Assembly (NCBI RefSeq): GCF_000763805.1 | Contig: NZ_JRKS01000021.1 | Coordinates: 1-50,293, forward strand | Origin: Paracoccus sphaerophysae | GTDB lineage: Bacteria > Pseudomonadota > Alphaproteobacteria > Rhodobacterales > Rhodobacteraceae | Direction: 5' to 3' | Length of the DNA stretch: 50,293 nt | Shown here: positions 49,842 to 50,293 of the stretch, piece by piece | Layout of the letters: each line of letters opens with the position of its first letter | Numbering within the stretch: the stretch's first letter is position 1 | Position numbers and translations under genes: made by a program | The notes under the pieces: model-generated | Databases searched by the model: none | Seen by the model: only the letters and a program-made list of their open reading frames with translations | Told to the model about the DNA's origin: nothing

Positions 49842-50293
49842 TTAGCGCGGCTCCAGCCCCGTTCCCGCTGCCGCCGCGCCCTCCAGCACGCCGCGCAGAT
49901 AGTCCCGCACCGACCGGAACGCGATGACCCGCCAGCCGCCATCCCGACGGGCCCCGCCCTGCCGCCACAGCGCGCAGGCGACCTGCGCCGCGCGCGTCCG
50001 GCGCACCGCGTCGGGGGGCAGGGAGTCGAAATCGACCGGGCACAGCTTGGCCAGCGCCTGCGCCGCCTGCGGGCCGGCCAGGTCAAAGACGCAGCGCATG
50101 GCGCTCACGTCCTGCACCAGCGCGTGCTCGGTGGACAGCGCGTCGCGCAGTGCGCCCAGCGCCTCGGCCGTCTCGGGACCCGGCAGGACCAGCAGCAACT
50201 CGTCCGGGGACATCCAGCCCAGCCAGCGCGCGCCATCGGCGGTGAAGCGCGGCGCCCCCGGGGTCGCCGCGGCCGCGGGGCTGGGGGGCCCCC
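49842..50293 (-). CDS. soxG: Sarcosine oxidase gamma subunit, right edge partial
   Basis: The frame runs from the right window edge to TAA at 49842-49844, at least 150 residues. RFTADGARWLGWMSPDELLL, then ALRDALSTEHALVQDVSAMR, then RRTRAAQVACALW and IAFRSVRDYLRGVL match the small gamma subunit of heterotetrameric sarcosine oxidase, which with SoxA, B and D converts sarcosine to glycine. The ATG at 50213 is internal. Its 3' 120-160 bases are the source of copies A and B. The rest of the sox operon should lie beyond the right edge. Confidence 0.85.
   Translation of the reverse strand, partial: GPPSPAAAATPGAPRFTADGARWLGWMSPDELLLVLPGPETAEALGALRDALSTEHALVQDVSAMRCVFDLAGPQAAQALAKLCPVDFDSLPPDAVRRTRAAQVACALWRQGGARRDGGWRVIAFRSVRDYLRGVLEGAAAAGTGLEPR

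Noticed and set aside
47700..50000. Transposon or IS as the cause of the decayed region
   Set aside because: No transposase frame, no terminal inverted repeats and no target-site duplications are visible; the repeats are gene 3' ends.

Overview
The window is high-GC DNA from an alphaproteobacterium of the order Rhodobacterales, most like Paracoccus. This is inferred from the predicted proteins (an ArgJ, a YlxR-L7Ae fusion, a DUF5928-type GT14 glycosyltransferase, and carboxyspermidine enzymes of the kinds seen there), from rimP-nusA-ylxR-infB order and from dense 4-bp gene overlaps. No search was run, so the genus is a best guess. There is no rRNA, tRNA, CRISPR array, phage, transposase or integrase that I can see.

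Layout. 1-3146: osmoregulated periplasmic glucan genes opgH (cut by the left edge) and opgC, followed by a frameshifted small lipoprotein gene. 3609-7017: glutarate/lysine catabolism, a LysR regulator divergent from gcdH and a class III CoA-transferase. 6984-16124: a surface-polysaccharide block on the minus strand: cysQ-kdsB, then galU-galE and two paralogous GT2 glycosyltransferases, a GT14 enzyme and a protein that appears to carry two sulfotransferase modules. A capsule-type ABC-2 permease lies divergently at 16311. Together these could make, branch, sulfate and export a glycan, with CysQ recycling the PAP released by sulfation. 17241-20545: dnaK-dnaJ with a sigma-32-type promoter and an intergenic terminator. 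20631-21437: radC-like gene under a perfect CtrA box. 21438-22210: non-coding, with three degenerate tandem repeats of about 163 bp. 22211-27950: secA, divergent from a parvulin isomerase, argJ (with a histone-H1-like tail) and mutT.

28093-33892: a 42-residue monocistronic gene, then the convergent rimP-nusA-ylxR-infB operon with promoter, leader terminator and end terminator visible. 34075-38163: an AI-2E family transporter with a large low-complexity insert, and the carboxy(nor)spermidine dehydrogenase/decarboxylase pair for polyamine synthesis. 38345-40392: a flavin-type stress protein, then an overlapping glutaredoxin-nitrilase-MarR run. 40452-46121: ubiG, pip, and an outer-membrane assembly/GTPase set (TPR protein, BamB-like lipoprotein, Der).

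46304-50293 is unlike the rest. Intact sodB is followed by a frameshifted metallophosphoesterase, a chimera of soxG and sodB 3' ends, an intact orphan lipoprotein, another soxG 3' fragment, a TSUP transporter with three frameshifts, and the real soxG running off the right edge. The soxG 3' end occurs three times as direct repeats about 1 kb apart, which suggests repeated recombination at gene 3' ends and is the most unusual structure in the window.
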